Shown here piece by piece: positions 44,365 to 52,646 of a stretch of DNA of 64,000 nucleotides. This DNA comes from Glaciecola sp. XM2 (GTDB taxonomy: Bacteria; Pseudomonadota; Gammaproteobacteria; Enterobacterales; Alteromonadaceae), in contig NZ_JAHEOJ010000019.1 in the NCBI RefSeq assembly GCF_018595715.1, positions 62,001 to 126,000 on the forward strand. The letters are read 5' to 3'. Below the pieces are notes generated by a model. The model had not been told where the DNA came from, searched no databases, and was given only the letters and a program-made list of their open reading frames with translations. Positions within the stretch are counted from its first letter, which is position 1, and each line of letters opens with the position of its first letter. The translations under genes and the position numbers were made by a program.

Positions 44365-44440
44365 TGCTTGTTTTCTCTCCTACAAATACCGCGTCAAAAC
44401 AGCTTTAAGCTTGTTTAAAGCTCTCCCAAAGCCCTGTGAT
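44209..44440 (-). repeat. 232-bp direct repeat, copy A (yjbQ 5' end plus PhoX 3' end)
   Basis: This segment matches 47965-48196 over its full length with scattered substitutions, at a constant offset of 3756 bases and in the same orientation. It runs from inside yjbQ, across its ribosome site, to just inside the upstream phosphatase gene. Homology ends abruptly at both sides (CATTTTC on the left; after GTGAT on the right). Confidence 0.85.
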
Positions 44441-44450
44441 TGTTAATCAC
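44436..44450. promoter_or_regulatory. short palindrome at the right end of the duplication
   Basis: GTGATT and AATCAC surround GTT, exactly where homology with copy B ends. It may be an operator for the rightward PEP-CTERM-like gene or a junction of the rearrangement. Confidence 0.3.
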
Positions 44451-44576
44451 CAAACATGTCAGATTTTTTTACATGTTTTTTTATCAGCATAAAATAAGTG
44501 TTTAATTTCAATAGGTTATGCAAGGGCGTAGATATTGCATACATTTTAGTCTGGTTCGGATCACGAGATTTTCCAT

Positions 44577-45341
44577 ATGAAGTCCATGAGCACAAGCGTT
44601 TTCATTTTAAGCATAGCGATTTGTACATTATTCACATCCATTGCAGAAGCGAAACTCATCATACGCGGTGGCGCGGGAGTTGGTCTTGGCGGCGGTGGCA
44701 CTATTCGCTACCTAGCGCCAGTAGACACTGGTTTGTTTCAAGATGTGAACCTGCCAACACTTATTCAGACCCCAGGTGCTAACAATGAGTTGACAAAAGC
44801 CATTCCTTTTGCAAATCGAGCACTTTCAGAAGTCGATGAAGCTCAAAGATGCGACCCGTCTACCTGCGAGTACGTCTTTAATATTAATGACCCATTTAGC
44901 GTACAAGGTTTCGGTGATTTGTATGGTAAGGAAAACGGTGTAACCGCTTCTTATGAATGGACAATATTTGCCGAGGGCACAGGTACAACACCAGGAGAGG
45001 CCCTTATAAGCTTCGCGGCGACAGCCTCATCACTGGTGCCCGGTAGTCATGTTGATGTGTTTTTAGATACCGTGTTTCCAGATAGTCTTGGCGTAGGGAA
45101 TTACGAAATTGCTTTGACTACAATTTATAGTGCGCCTGATGGGTTTGAGTTTGGCGAATATGATCCTAATTTGTCTATATTTGACGAAAACGGTGTTAGG
45201 TTTTTCTTGTGGACTAAGATAGGTGAACAATTCGAGTTTACAACGCAGCGCTATGGTTTAAAACTGGTAAGTGCTCCGAGTGTTATTTCGTTGTTTGCCT
45301 TGGGCTTGGCCTTTATTTTATGGCGTAAAAAACGCACTTAA
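44577..45341 (+). CDS. exported protein with PEP-CTERM-like sorting tail
   Basis: The 254-residue protein has a signal peptide (FILSIAICTLFTSIAEA) and a Gly-rich stretch (RGGAGVGLGGGGT). A beta-rich body includes a Cys pair (RCDPSTCEY), and the C-terminal tail has a SAPSVISLFALGLAF helix ended by RKKRT. Such a short helix after a Ser-Ala-Pro motif and before a basic cluster resembles variant PEP-CTERM sorting signals. No exosortase gene is visible in the window. It lies on the plus strand between two leftward regions, inside the duplication bracket. Surface attachment or extracellular polymer association is likely. Confidence 0.65.
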   Translation: MKSMSTSVFILSIAICTLFTSIAEAKLIIRGGAGVGLGGGGTIRYLAPVDTGLFQDVNLPTLIQTPGANNELTKAIPFANRALSEVDEAQRCDPSTCEYVFNINDPFSVQGFGDLYGKENGVTASYEWTIFAEGTGTTPGEALISFAATASSLVPGSHVDVFLDTVFPDSLGVGNYEIALTTIYSAPDGFEFGEYDPNLSIFDENGVRFFLWTKIGEQFEFTTQRYGLKLVSAPSVISLFALGLAFILWRKKRT

Positions 45342-45396
45342 ATACGTGCGTTTGCAAACTAGCCCAGTGACTTAAGTACTCCTCAGGCTTACAATG

Positions 45397-47523
45397 TCAC
45401 TGGGCAAAGTTATCTTCGATAGCTGTTTTTGCTTTATTTAATTCATCATCTATCTGTGAAAAAATTTCTTGCACCTGCTTGTCATCACGAATACTGACTA
45501 AAAGCGGGTCATTCTTACTCCAATGCTCGCGCCAACCCTTATCAAACGCATTCTGCAGCCTGTCTATTGCCATCGACGGTTGACCACTTAACGCTGCTAT
45601 ACGTGCTGCTAAATAGTCTTGTGCTTCACTTTTTTTGCCCGCAGTCTCTGCATTAGCGAGAAGGTCGCGACAGCCTTGCAATAGATTTGTGGCTTTAGCT
45701 AAGTCATCGTTTAGTTGGTAGGCATAAGCAAACTCCATCGCAGGGTTACACAGAGGAGGGAGAAACATTTCTTGCTCTGAAAACTGGGAGTTATTTTCTA
45801 ACAATAGCTGAGAACCGGCATTCATATCTCCATAAAGATACTGATACCAAGCAGCTTCATAAACTAACCATTTGTTGTTTTCCGATAAGATTAGTTTTTG
45901 CTCCATCAAAGCATGTACTTGATCATATTTTTCTTCCGCTATTAGGACGTTTACGTCCCATTCTTTATTCACAAGATAGCTTTTTGCTATATCTACCGCT
46001 CCCACTTGAAACAAAATACTCAACAGAGCAGTTCGGTAAGATTCACTTTTTGGTGATTTGGTTAAGGCATTTTTGTATTCAATGGCGGCTTTCGGTAAAT
46101 CCCCTTGGGAGAAGGCCAAGGCTGCGAAGCCTCTATGCGACAAAGGCGACTCTTCATGAAGCTCTAATATTTCATTATAAAGCCTTTCAGCGTCTGTTAA
46201 ATTGCCTAACTCCTGCTGAGCAAGTGCATAATTGTATATGACTAGAAGGTATGCGGGGTCGAGAGCATAGGCTTTTTCCAAACTTGCAAACGCTTGTTCT
46301 GAACGTTGTAATGCCTCTAGAGAAAAATACTGCCAAACATATGCAGTGGCGTAGTTGGGGCTTAGCGAGATAGCCTGTTGATAATGCGTTAAGGCTTGTT
46401 CATGTTCGCCACGATAAGCCAACACCCTTCCTAAGCTAGCATGGGCTTCCGGTAATTCCGGGAATCTTGATAACACTACATCAATGTTTTCTTTGGCAAG
46501 TTGCGCAGCGAGTTCGGGATCCAAGTTACCTAAGCTGTTGTGGCCGGAAGCAGACAACAAAAATGTCTGTGCTAAGCCTACTCTGGCATTTGCATATTCG
46601 GAGTCAAGCGCCAATGACTGTTCGAAAAGTTTACGAGCTTCTAAAATATCTTCAGAGGTTCTCAAGCGAAGCTTTTCCCGGCCCTGTAAATACAGGGTTA
46701 GTGCGAGCGAGTTTTCCGTCTTACTTGCGATTATAAAATCATCATCGCTAATCACCTTTTCTTGAAGTAGGTTTACCACTGCCCGGCTAATTTCTTCCTC
46801 AATACTAAAAAAATCAACTAATTCCCTCGTAAATGACTGGGACCAAATTACCTCTAAAGTAGCGCCAACGATTAACTCTACTCTTACTCTGAGGCGATCG
46901 CCACTTACGCGAGAACTCCCGGTGAGGATGGTTGCGACTCCTAGCTTACTTGCGATAACTGATAGATCTGTATACTTTGCGGCATAGGCGGTTGAAGAAT
47001 AGGTAGAAGCAACTTTTAACCCTGCAAAGGTTGATAACTTATTGGATATTTCTTCTTGTAGTCCTAACCCCAAAAAGAGTTGATCTGAATTAGAACTGGC
47101 ATCTCTAAACGGCAGCACCGCTATGCTTTGACTTAGATTTTCTCGCTTTACGAGTTCTGCATTATTACCAATTTGCGATATTGCATGCTGATATCCGTAA
47201 AAGCCAAGTATACTTGATAAAACAACCATACCTGCAAACCCAAACCAATACAGCTTACCTACCTTTGCAGGTTCAGTTTCCCCCTTATTAGGTGTGCGTT
47301 TTATGCCCTCAGAGGTGATATCGAAATACCATGAAAAGAAAATCACTACAGGGAAGAAGGCTAAATACAGCACCGTTGAAAGCGTTAAAATCGAGTCAGG
47401 TAAGCCAATCGCCTGAGGAATAATACTTAGCACCTGAACCGCGACCCATCCAGCGATAGCGTAGGATGCTATAACAGACCAAACGCGTCGTCTTTGGGCT
47501 TCTAAAAATAGATTTTTTATCAT
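45397..47523 (-). CDS. membrane TolB-like/TPR protein (adenylate-cyclase-like accessory)
   Basis: The 708-residue protein has three N-terminal hydrophobic segments (about 14-36, 44-66 and 92-110). A TolB/FlgO-like domain follows (SIAVLPFRDASSN, LGLQEEISNKLS, ATILTGSSRVSGDRLRVRV, about 131-255), then TPR repeats (about 270-640; A-x3-Y-x2-A-ISLSPNYATAY, AERLYNEILELHEESP and others). This module occurs in many Alteromonadales proteins that otherwise carry a CadC winged helix or cyclase; here neither is present, so it is probably a periplasmic scaffold. It shares a 5' motif with the DUF5666 gene. Confidence 0.78.
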   Translation of the reverse strand: MIKNLFLEAQRRRVWSVIASYAIAGWVAVQVLSIIPQAIGLPDSILTLSTVLYLAFFPVVIFFSWYFDITSEGIKRTPNKGETEPAKVGKLYWFGFAGMVVLSSILGFYGYQHAISQIGNNAELVKRENLSQSIAVLPFRDASSNSDQLFLGLGLQEEISNKLSTFAGLKVASTYSSTAYAAKYTDLSVIASKLGVATILTGSSRVSGDRLRVRVELIVGATLEVIWSQSFTRELVDFFSIEEEISRAVVNLLQEKVISDDDFIIASKTENSLALTLYLQGREKLRLRTSEDILEARKLFEQSLALDSEYANARVGLAQTFLLSASGHNSLGNLDPELAAQLAKENIDVVLSRFPELPEAHASLGRVLAYRGEHEQALTHYQQAISLSPNYATAYVWQYFSLEALQRSEQAFASLEKAYALDPAYLLVIYNYALAQQELGNLTDAERLYNEILELHEESPLSHRGFAALAFSQGDLPKAAIEYKNALTKSPKSESYRTALLSILFQVGAVDIAKSYLVNKEWDVNVLIAEEKYDQVHALMEQKLILSENNKWLVYEAAWYQYLYGDMNAGSQLLLENNSQFSEQEMFLPPLCNPAMEFAYAYQLNDDLAKATNLLQGCRDLLANAETAGKKSEAQDYLAARIAALSGQPSMAIDRLQNAFDKGWREHWSKNDPLLVSIRDDKQVQEIFSQIDDELNKAKTAIEDNFAQ

Positions 47524-47533
47524 TTTGTACGGT

Positions 47534-47556
47534 TATTTTGTGTGTATAAAATAAAC
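47534..47556. promoter_or_regulatory. palindromic AT-rich motif ahead of the TolB/TPR gene
   Basis: TTATTTT and AAAATAA arms surround GTGTGTAT, and AAAATAAAC follows as in the DUF5666 leader (43934-43957). It begins 11 bases upstream of the ATG at 47523. Shared sequence without other homology nearby suggests a regulator or promoter class. Confidence 0.4.
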
Positions 47557-47703
47557 ATACGTGTTTTTTCACAACTTCACAACATTGAGAATACGGCAAT
47601 AGACAATAGACGCTAGTCAAAAGCATTTGCCACGTTATTTAAAAGCATAGAGCTACGCTCATGCATCAATAAATACTTCCCACCTTAGAGTTCGAATAGC
47701 CGA

Positions 47704-48120
47704 TTATTCCATGCAACCAATGATGGTAATAACCAGTTGCCTTTTACCCCCTTGGTCACGATGCTCACCCAAAAAAATCCCTTGCCAAGTACCTAGTCCT
47801 AATCGGCCACGGATGATTGGAATCGATACGCTGCTTCCATACAGCGAGGCTTTGATATGCGCAGGCATATCGTCGCTGCCTTCATAGATATGTCGATAAT
47901 ATGAGGCATTTTCAGGCACTAGTACGTTGGTGTGGGATTCTAAATCTTGGCGCACGCTCGGGTCGGCATTTTCATTAATAGTAAGGGAGGCTGATGTGTG
48001 TTGGATAAACACATGCATTAATCCAGTATCGGGAAGCGGGCCACATGCATCGAGGACTTCATCTGTAATAAGATGAAACCCTCTAGTGCGAGGCGATAAT
48101 GTAAGATTAAATTGTCCCAC
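47704..48120 (-). CDS. yjbQ: YjbQ-family (UPF0047) protein
   Basis: The 138-residue protein is a complete YjbQ/UPF0047 member with HTSASLTINENADPSVRQDL, the SYYRHIYEG-DDMPAHIKASL region and the end RGRLGLGTWQGIFLGEHR. The family has been linked to thiamine-phosphate metabolism, but that is not firmly established. It follows the PhoX-like gene after 40 bases in the zrgA operon direction. A 5' fragment of the same gene lies 3.8 kb to the left. Confidence 0.88.
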   Translation of the reverse strand: MGQFNLTLSPRTRGFHLITDEVLDACGPLPDTGLMHVFIQHTSASLTINENADPSVRQDLESHTNVLVPENASYYRHIYEGSDDMPAHIKASLYGSSVSIPIIRGRLGLGTWQGIFLGEHRDQGGKRQLVITIIGCME

Positions 48121-48196
48121 TACTTATTTTCTCTCCTGCAAATACTGCGTCAAAACAGCTTTAAGCTTGTTTAAAGCTCTCCCAAGGCCCCGTGAT
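47965..48196 (-). repeat. 232-bp direct repeat, copy B (intact context)
   Basis: This is the parental-looking copy, spanning the yjbQ start and the end of the PhoX-like gene. Its partner is 44209-44440. The interval between the copies holds the PEP-CTERM-like and TolB/TPR genes and the rest of yjbQ. Confidence 0.85.
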
Positions 48197-49540
48197 GGCA
48201 AGTGTTGCCGTGGGCGAATAGAGGTTCACAAAGAAGGTTTTTCCATCAGGAGAAAAACATCCGCCTGCTGGCTCGGTTTGCCATCTTACCTTTGCAAAGT
48301 CGTAAATTTCTCCGTTTGGCGTAATGCCCTTAAGGTGATTATTGACGGTATCAGAGTACTGGTCTTCACACACAATCAAATGATTGTTTGGTGCAACACA
48401 AATATTATCGCCATAGTTGAACGTCGCTTTGTTAGGGCTCTCTACAAATAGACTTAAGATACCCGGCTCGCTAACTTCGACCTCACTTCCTTCTTTAGTA
48501 GACGGCTTATAGCGCATCACTTGTCCAAGTTTTGTTTGTCCACCGTTGGTGCAGCAAAAGTACATTTGGTCATTGTCCCAATAGATACCTTCGCCCCTTG
48601 CAAAAAGCGCTGCGCCTTTTTCAAAACCCTGTACGCGTAAGTCATCTTCTGGGCTTTCTACGTTATCGATATCAATCCAGCGAACGGCATAGTCTTGATT
48701 GAGATGCATTTCAAGACGCTCCCAATTACGTGTATCAAACTGAGATTGAGTGGCTAATGCCATGGCTTGCAAACGACCGCCTGCATGGATGTCCTGCTTA
48801 TTATCGGGAATAAAACGATAAAACAAGCTGTCATGTCTGTCTTCGGTGAGATAGACAATGTTGGTTCTAGGGTCAACACAAGCCGCTTCGTGGTTAAAGC
48901 GCCCCATTGCTTTAATAGGCTTAGCATCGACTAACTGTGTTGCATTAGCGGGTATCTCGAATACATAGCCGTGATCTTTGCCAATCTGATCAGATGCCTT
49001 CATCACCGATTCTTCACAGGTCAACCAAGTATTCCAAGGTGTAATACCACCCGAACAGTTTCGAATAGTGCCGATGAGCGACATAAATTCTTTTTCAACC
49101 TGCTGGGTTTTAAGGTTGTAGATAATATTGCTTGTGCCGCCAGGCAATGGGAAGTCATTTGCGTCAAGATCATATGAAAGTGCGGTGTTGACTAAGCGAG
49201 GTGTATCAGATTTTGATTTAGGGGATTTTAAAGGAGATAGTTCGTGATTTCTAATCAACGCGACACGCTCTTCGTCTAGAGGCAAACATCCCATCCCGTC
49301 TGCTCTATCAGGCACGGTTAGCCCGTCAGACATCATATCGCCTAGCGATGATATGACCTTATATGAAAATCCTGCGGGCAAATCTAAGATCCCATTAGGG
49401 TCGCTAATAAGCTTTCCGTATCCGAGGCCATCGGCAAGTGCTTTGCTGGTTTGACTACCGGGCATGGCCATGAGTTGTCTTGAGAGTCCGGCAAATGCTA
49501 ACGCTACTAAACCTTGGTTAAATTGTCGTCTTGAAATCAT
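48161..49540 (-). CDS. Tat-exported PhoX-like (DUF839) phosphatase
   Basis: The 459-residue protein begins with SRRQFNQGLVALAFAGLS, a twin-arginine-like signal, then DUF839/PhoX blocks: LPAGFSYKVISSLGD, RADGMGCLP, ALIRNHELS, CEDQYSDTV near the C terminus and FVNLYSPTATLAITGPW at the end. PhoX enzymes are Ca/Fe-dependent rather than zinc-dependent phosphatases. ATG 49540 is preceded by GGAGG; a longer in-frame reading (to 49672) adds an unrelated head. It lies 13 bases after zrgA in the same direction, which is the reason to suspect zinc-starvation control. True substrate unproven. Confidence 0.85.
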   Translation of the reverse strand: MISRRQFNQGLVALAFAGLSRQLMAMPGSQTSKALADGLGYGKLISDPNGILDLPAGFSYKVISSLGDMMSDGLTVPDRADGMGCLPLDEERVALIRNHELSPLKSPKSKSDTPRLVNTALSYDLDANDFPLPGGTSNIIYNLKTQQVEKEFMSLIGTIRNCSGGITPWNTWLTCEESVMKASDQIGKDHGYVFEIPANATQLVDAKPIKAMGRFNHEAACVDPRTNIVYLTEDRHDSLFYRFIPDNKQDIHAGGRLQAMALATQSQFDTRNWERLEMHLNQDYAVRWIDIDNVESPEDDLRVQGFEKGAALFARGEGIYWDNDQMYFCCTNGGQTKLGQVMRYKPSTKEGSEVEVSEPGILSLFVESPNKATFNYGDNICVAPNNHLIVCEDQYSDTVNNHLKGITPNGEIYDFAKVRWQTEPAGGCFSPDGKTFFVNLYSPTATLAITGPWESFKQA

Positions 49541-49553
49541 AGAAGCCTCCGGA

Positions 49554-50192
49554 TTATTGTAAATTAAGTTGTCGCGTGTTTGCCGACAGTGTTTGCCCAC
49601 CTTGACCGTGAGGGGCAATCCACTGTGCATTAATGGTAGATATTGCTGGGAATATATCAAAGAGATTGACACTCATATTCTTAAGCGCATCTGCACTTGA
49701 ACACTCAAGCATGTACTGTGCGATGATATTGTTATGCTGATGTTTAGACTCCGTTGAAGCATGTTTATCAGTATGGTCATGGTTGTGCTGATGACCATGT
49801 TCATGCTCATCTCTGCCAACATCTTGCAACATGCTGTTAGATTCAAAAGACCCCTTTAGCGCATTGTCTGTGCCAAATTCGACGATGGATTCGACTATCT
49901 CGCATTGCTGGGTATTGAGCACAAATAATGTAGATACTTCTTGCAGCTTTGCTTTGGCGTCGTTCAACTTTTGCTGCTCTTGTTGATTGGTAGGGTTATG
50001 TTCAAATCCAATAGCATCGCCAGCGGGGAGTGTTAACTGCATATGTACAAGGTTTGCTTCCATAGCAACGGTGAAATCAGCTTGACCGTGGATATGTGCA
50101 TTTGTGCTGCCATAGGTGAAGGTCGAAAGACTGACTAAAAGCCCAATTACGAGGCTATTTTGCTTTAAAGGTGCTTTGTTTGTTAATGGCAT
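49554..50192 (-). CDS. zrgA: zinc-uptake accessory protein ZrgA (DUF2796)
   Basis: The 212-residue exported protein has a signal-like start (LVIGLLVSLSTFTYGS) and the DUF2796 opening AHIHGQADFTVAM, then PAGDAIGFEH. A His/Asp/Glu-rich loop (DEHEHGHQHNHDHTDKH at about residues 125-150) surely binds zinc. ATG 50192 is chosen since the upstream in-frame part is basic and unlike a signal peptide. DUF2796/ZrgA proteins are Zur-regulated zinc-capture proteins in Vibrio and relatives. The gene faces the two Zur-type boxes and starts the zrgA-PhoX-like-yjbQ run. Confidence 0.88.
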   Translation of the reverse strand: MPLTNKAPLKQNSLVIGLLVSLSTFTYGSTNAHIHGQADFTVAMEANLVHMQLTLPAGDAIGFEHNPTNQQEQQKLNDAKAKLQEVSTLFVLNTQQCEIVESIVEFGTDNALKGSFESNSMLQDVGRDEHEHGHQHNHDHTDKHASTESKHQHNNIIAQYMLECSSADALKNMSVNLFDIFPAISTINAQWIAPHGQGGQTLSANTRQLNLQ

Positions 50193-50312
50193 ATCTGCTC
50201 TCTTTCTCAAAACAACCATCAGTCTGTCAGCAATGACGACTGATGGTGGGATAATCTTTTTCAATATTATGTTTTTTAACATGTTCCTGATCACAAAGAC
50301 ACATCAATTGTA

Positions 50313-50331
50313 AATGTTATATTGTAACATT
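50313..50331. promoter_or_regulatory. Zur-type box 1
   Basis: AATGTTATATTGTAACATT closely matches the gammaproteobacterial Zur consensus (GAAATGTTATAnTATAACATTTC, with one base changed in the right arm). It lies in the divergent region of zrgA and merC. Confidence 0.8.
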
Positions 50332-50340
50332 AATGTTTGA

Positions 50341-50359
50341 GATGTTATATTGTAACAAT
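50341..50359. promoter_or_regulatory. Zur-type box 2
   Basis: GATGTTATATTGTAACAAT is a second near-consensus Zur box, 28 bases from the first measured centre to centre. It is 26 bases before the merC start. Two boxes suggest separate control of both directions or cooperative binding. Confidence 0.78.
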
Positions 50360-50384
50360 ATAGACTAGCGAGAGTAAAAAGCAA

Positions 50385-50753
50385 ATGATCTCCGACCGAT
50401 TAGGTATTACTTTTTCTTCCTTATGCATATGTCACTGCTTAGTGACGCCAGTGTTGATTTTGTTACTCGGCAGTGGTGCGGTACTTAGCGTGCTAGAGCA
50501 AGAGTGGGTGCACAAAACCTTGTTGCTACCCGTTTTGTTATTTGCAGCGTTGAGTATCCCTAAACAATGGTTAAAAACAAGAAATCAGACCATGTTGATA
50601 CTAGCCAGTGTTGGCATATGCGCATTTTTAAGCGCAATGTTTTTCCACGGCTTCCCAGAGGTTGTGTTAACCATGATTGGGTCAGCCTGCTTAATATCGG
50701 CACATTTAATTAGTTTAAAGCTTAGTAAACAAGCTAACTACCAGCGCTTATAG
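50385..50753 (+). CDS. MerC-domain membrane protein
   Basis: The 122-residue protein has a Cys-containing first helix (SSLCICHCLVTPVLILLL), with the MerC metal-binding C-I-C-H-C pattern, and four membrane segments in all. MerC proteins carry divalent metals or thiol-bound ions across the inner membrane. Placement under two Zur boxes with zrgA and DUF1826 suggests a zinc transport or sparing role rather than mercury; no merA or merR is nearby. ATG 50385 follows an A-rich leader. Confidence 0.82.
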   Translation: MISDRLGITFSSLCICHCLVTPVLILLLGSGAVLSVLEQEWVHKTLLLPVLLFAALSIPKQWLKTRNQTMLILASVGICAFLSAMFFHGFPEVVLTMIGSACLISAHLISLKLSKQANYQRL

Positions 50754-50770
50754 ATAGGAGGCTACAATAC

Positions 50771-51379
50771 ATGGCAATTCAGGCAATTGAATTTTCGGGT
50801 ACCATCAAAGACGATTCACACCAAGTATTTACCTCTTTTTTCGACGATGCTATCAACCTGTGCATATGGGAAAGAGAGCTTTCGAGTCAATTCGAGCAAT
50901 ATGCCACAGAGTTAGTGAATCACAATATCAATATTGTGCGGGCAGTCGACACGCATGAGGCACGTTCAATTTTGGATGCGGCACTGCCTGGGCATCCGCA
51001 AAAATCGGCGTTTTTAGAAGACCTATTGCTGCTAGTGGATATGACCAGCTGCTTATTTGAGTGCGACAGTGTGGGCTTGAGACTTGCAAAGCTAGACCGC
51101 GCCATGTGCCCTAAATTTCATACCGATAAAATTAGCGGCAGACTAATATGTACCTATGTTGGCGCGGCAACACAATGGTTAGATAGCGAGTACCCACAAA
51201 AATCCTCAAAGGATTTAATCAATAGCGAACAGCATCGAGTCATGCAGGCATCAAGTGGTGATGTGTTGTTGCTAAAGGGAGAGGCGTGGCCTGAAAACGA
51301 AAACAATGGCATTGTGCATCGCTCTCCAGCGTGTAATCAAGCAGATGCACGTCTATTGCTCACGATAGATCCTATGTAG
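50771..51379 (+). CDS. DUF1826 protein with dioxygenase-like metal motif
   Basis: The 202-residue protein is a DUF1826 member, typically encoded in Zur regulons. I see H117-x-D119 (FHTDKIS) and a distal H183 (IVHRSP), followed 11 residues later by R194. This arrangement is that of Fe(II)/2-oxoglutarate oxygenases. The cysteine residues are scattered and do not form a motif. It follows merC by 17 bases with TAGGAGG upstream and thus shares Zur control. The substrate is unknown; activity is inferred only. Confidence 0.78.
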   Translation: MAIQAIEFSGTIKDDSHQVFTSFFDDAINLCIWERELSSQFEQYATELVNHNINIVRAVDTHEARSILDAALPGHPQKSAFLEDLLLLVDMTSCLFECDSVGLRLAKLDRAMCPKFHTDKISGRLICTYVGAATQWLDSEYPQKSSKDLINSEQHRVMQASSGDVLLLKGEAWPENENNGIVHRSPACNQADARLLLTIDPM

Positions 51380-51401
51380 CTTATTCGACAGCTAAGGAAG
51401 C

Positions 51402-52646
51402 TTAGTTGTCGGACGATAGGTTCGATTGAAGGGCTGTGCGATAAGCGTCAATTGCCGGCACTAATGTTGTCAGTGCGGCGCACGCAAGCACAATTGCGGC
51501 GATGATTAGGTTATTCGTCGTGAATAAGTTTGCATCAATGAATAGGCCATAGGTTGCTGATAACCAATCGCCCGCAAGCCAAAACCCAGCCGTTAACAAA
51601 CCTAAAGCACTGATAAGTGAAATCATTACCACCAACATTGCTTCGGTCATAATCAATGAAAAGACCGTGAAGGGGCTTGCGCCAATTACTCTAAGGATGG
51701 CAATTTCACGTCTGCGCTCTCGCATAGATGACAGCAGCATTACAGATAAACCAATCAGTGACGACGCTAATACCAATGCACTGATGACAATAAGAATGTT
51801 TTCTACCATCGACATCAGCTGCCAAAGTTCGGCTAAAGCAACCCCTGGCATAATGCCCATCAAACGGTCTTGTTGGTAGTTGTTGATACTGCGCTGAAGG
51901 GTAAACACCATCATCTTTGACTCAAGGCCAAGCAATACCGCTGATATAGATGTGGGTGTTAGGTCAATCGTTTGCTCTGCGTTAGCCTCAGAGAGTTGCT
52001 TAAGGGCTGCTTGGGGCAAATGAATGGCTTCAATACCTGCTAGGCTTACGTGAACGGTTTTGTCGACGGGTGTGCCGGTGGGGGCGAGCACCCCACTGAC
52101 CACAAAGGGGGCATAGTCGTGGTTTTTAAAACTCACCGCACCAATGCCGTGAGCAATGACAATCTCGGTACCAACCTGATAGTTTAATTGCTTGGCAACA
52201 TCCGCCCCGATGACGGCTTCAAATGTACCTGCAAATGGTTCACCAGATGAAAAGCTTAACGGTTGCTGATTACCATATTTGAAATGATCAAAATACGCTT
52301 GAGAGGTGCCTAACACTCGATAGCCCCGATGAGAATCCCCTAGTGAAATGGGAATGGCCCATTCGACCTGTTCGAGGGCATCTAAGGTTTCAAAGCTTTT
52401 CCAACTTATGTTGTTCGTTGGGCTTCCCATACGAAAAATCGAATATAGCAACAAATTCAACTGACCACTTGGCGCTCCCACAATCAGGTCAACATCGGAT
52501 ACGGTGCGATTGAAGCTGTCTTTTGCCTGCGCTCTGATGTGTTCTACGCTCATCAGTACACTCACGCTAATTAACAGTGAAAATAGGGTAAGTAGCACTG
52601 ATTTACGGCGATTTTTCAAGCTATCCCATGCAAATGACATCATCAT
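51402..52646 (-). CDS. FtsX-like ABC permease of the zinc locus (Zrg type)
   Basis: The 414-residue permease has one N-terminal helix (about 14-34), a large periplasmic domain and three C-terminal helices (about 280-310, 335-360, 375-400): MacB/FtsX topology. Its start overlaps the ATPase gene by four bases. Near zrgA and DUF3299 it should be the zrgC-like membrane part of the Zur-regulated system (from Vibrio precedent). Solute or metallophore direction is not evident. Confidence 0.85.
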   Translation of the reverse strand: MMMSFAWDSLKNRRKSVLLTLFSLLISVSVLMSVEHIRAQAKDSFNRTVSDVDLIVGAPSGQLNLLLYSIFRMGSPTNNISWKSFETLDALEQVEWAIPISLGDSHRGYRVLGTSQAYFDHFKYGNQQPLSFSSGEPFAGTFEAVIGADVAKQLNYQVGTEIVIAHGIGAVSFKNHDYAPFVVSGVLAPTGTPVDKTVHVSLAGIEAIHLPQAALKQLSEANAEQTIDLTPTSISAVLLGLESKMMVFTLQRSINNYQQDRLMGIMPGVALAELWQLMSMVENILIVISALVLASSLIGLSVMLLSSMRERRREIAILRVIGASPFTVFSLIMTEAMLVVMISLISALGLLTAGFWLAGDWLSATYGLFIDANLFTTNNLIIAAIVLACAALTTLVPAIDAYRTALQSNLSSDN

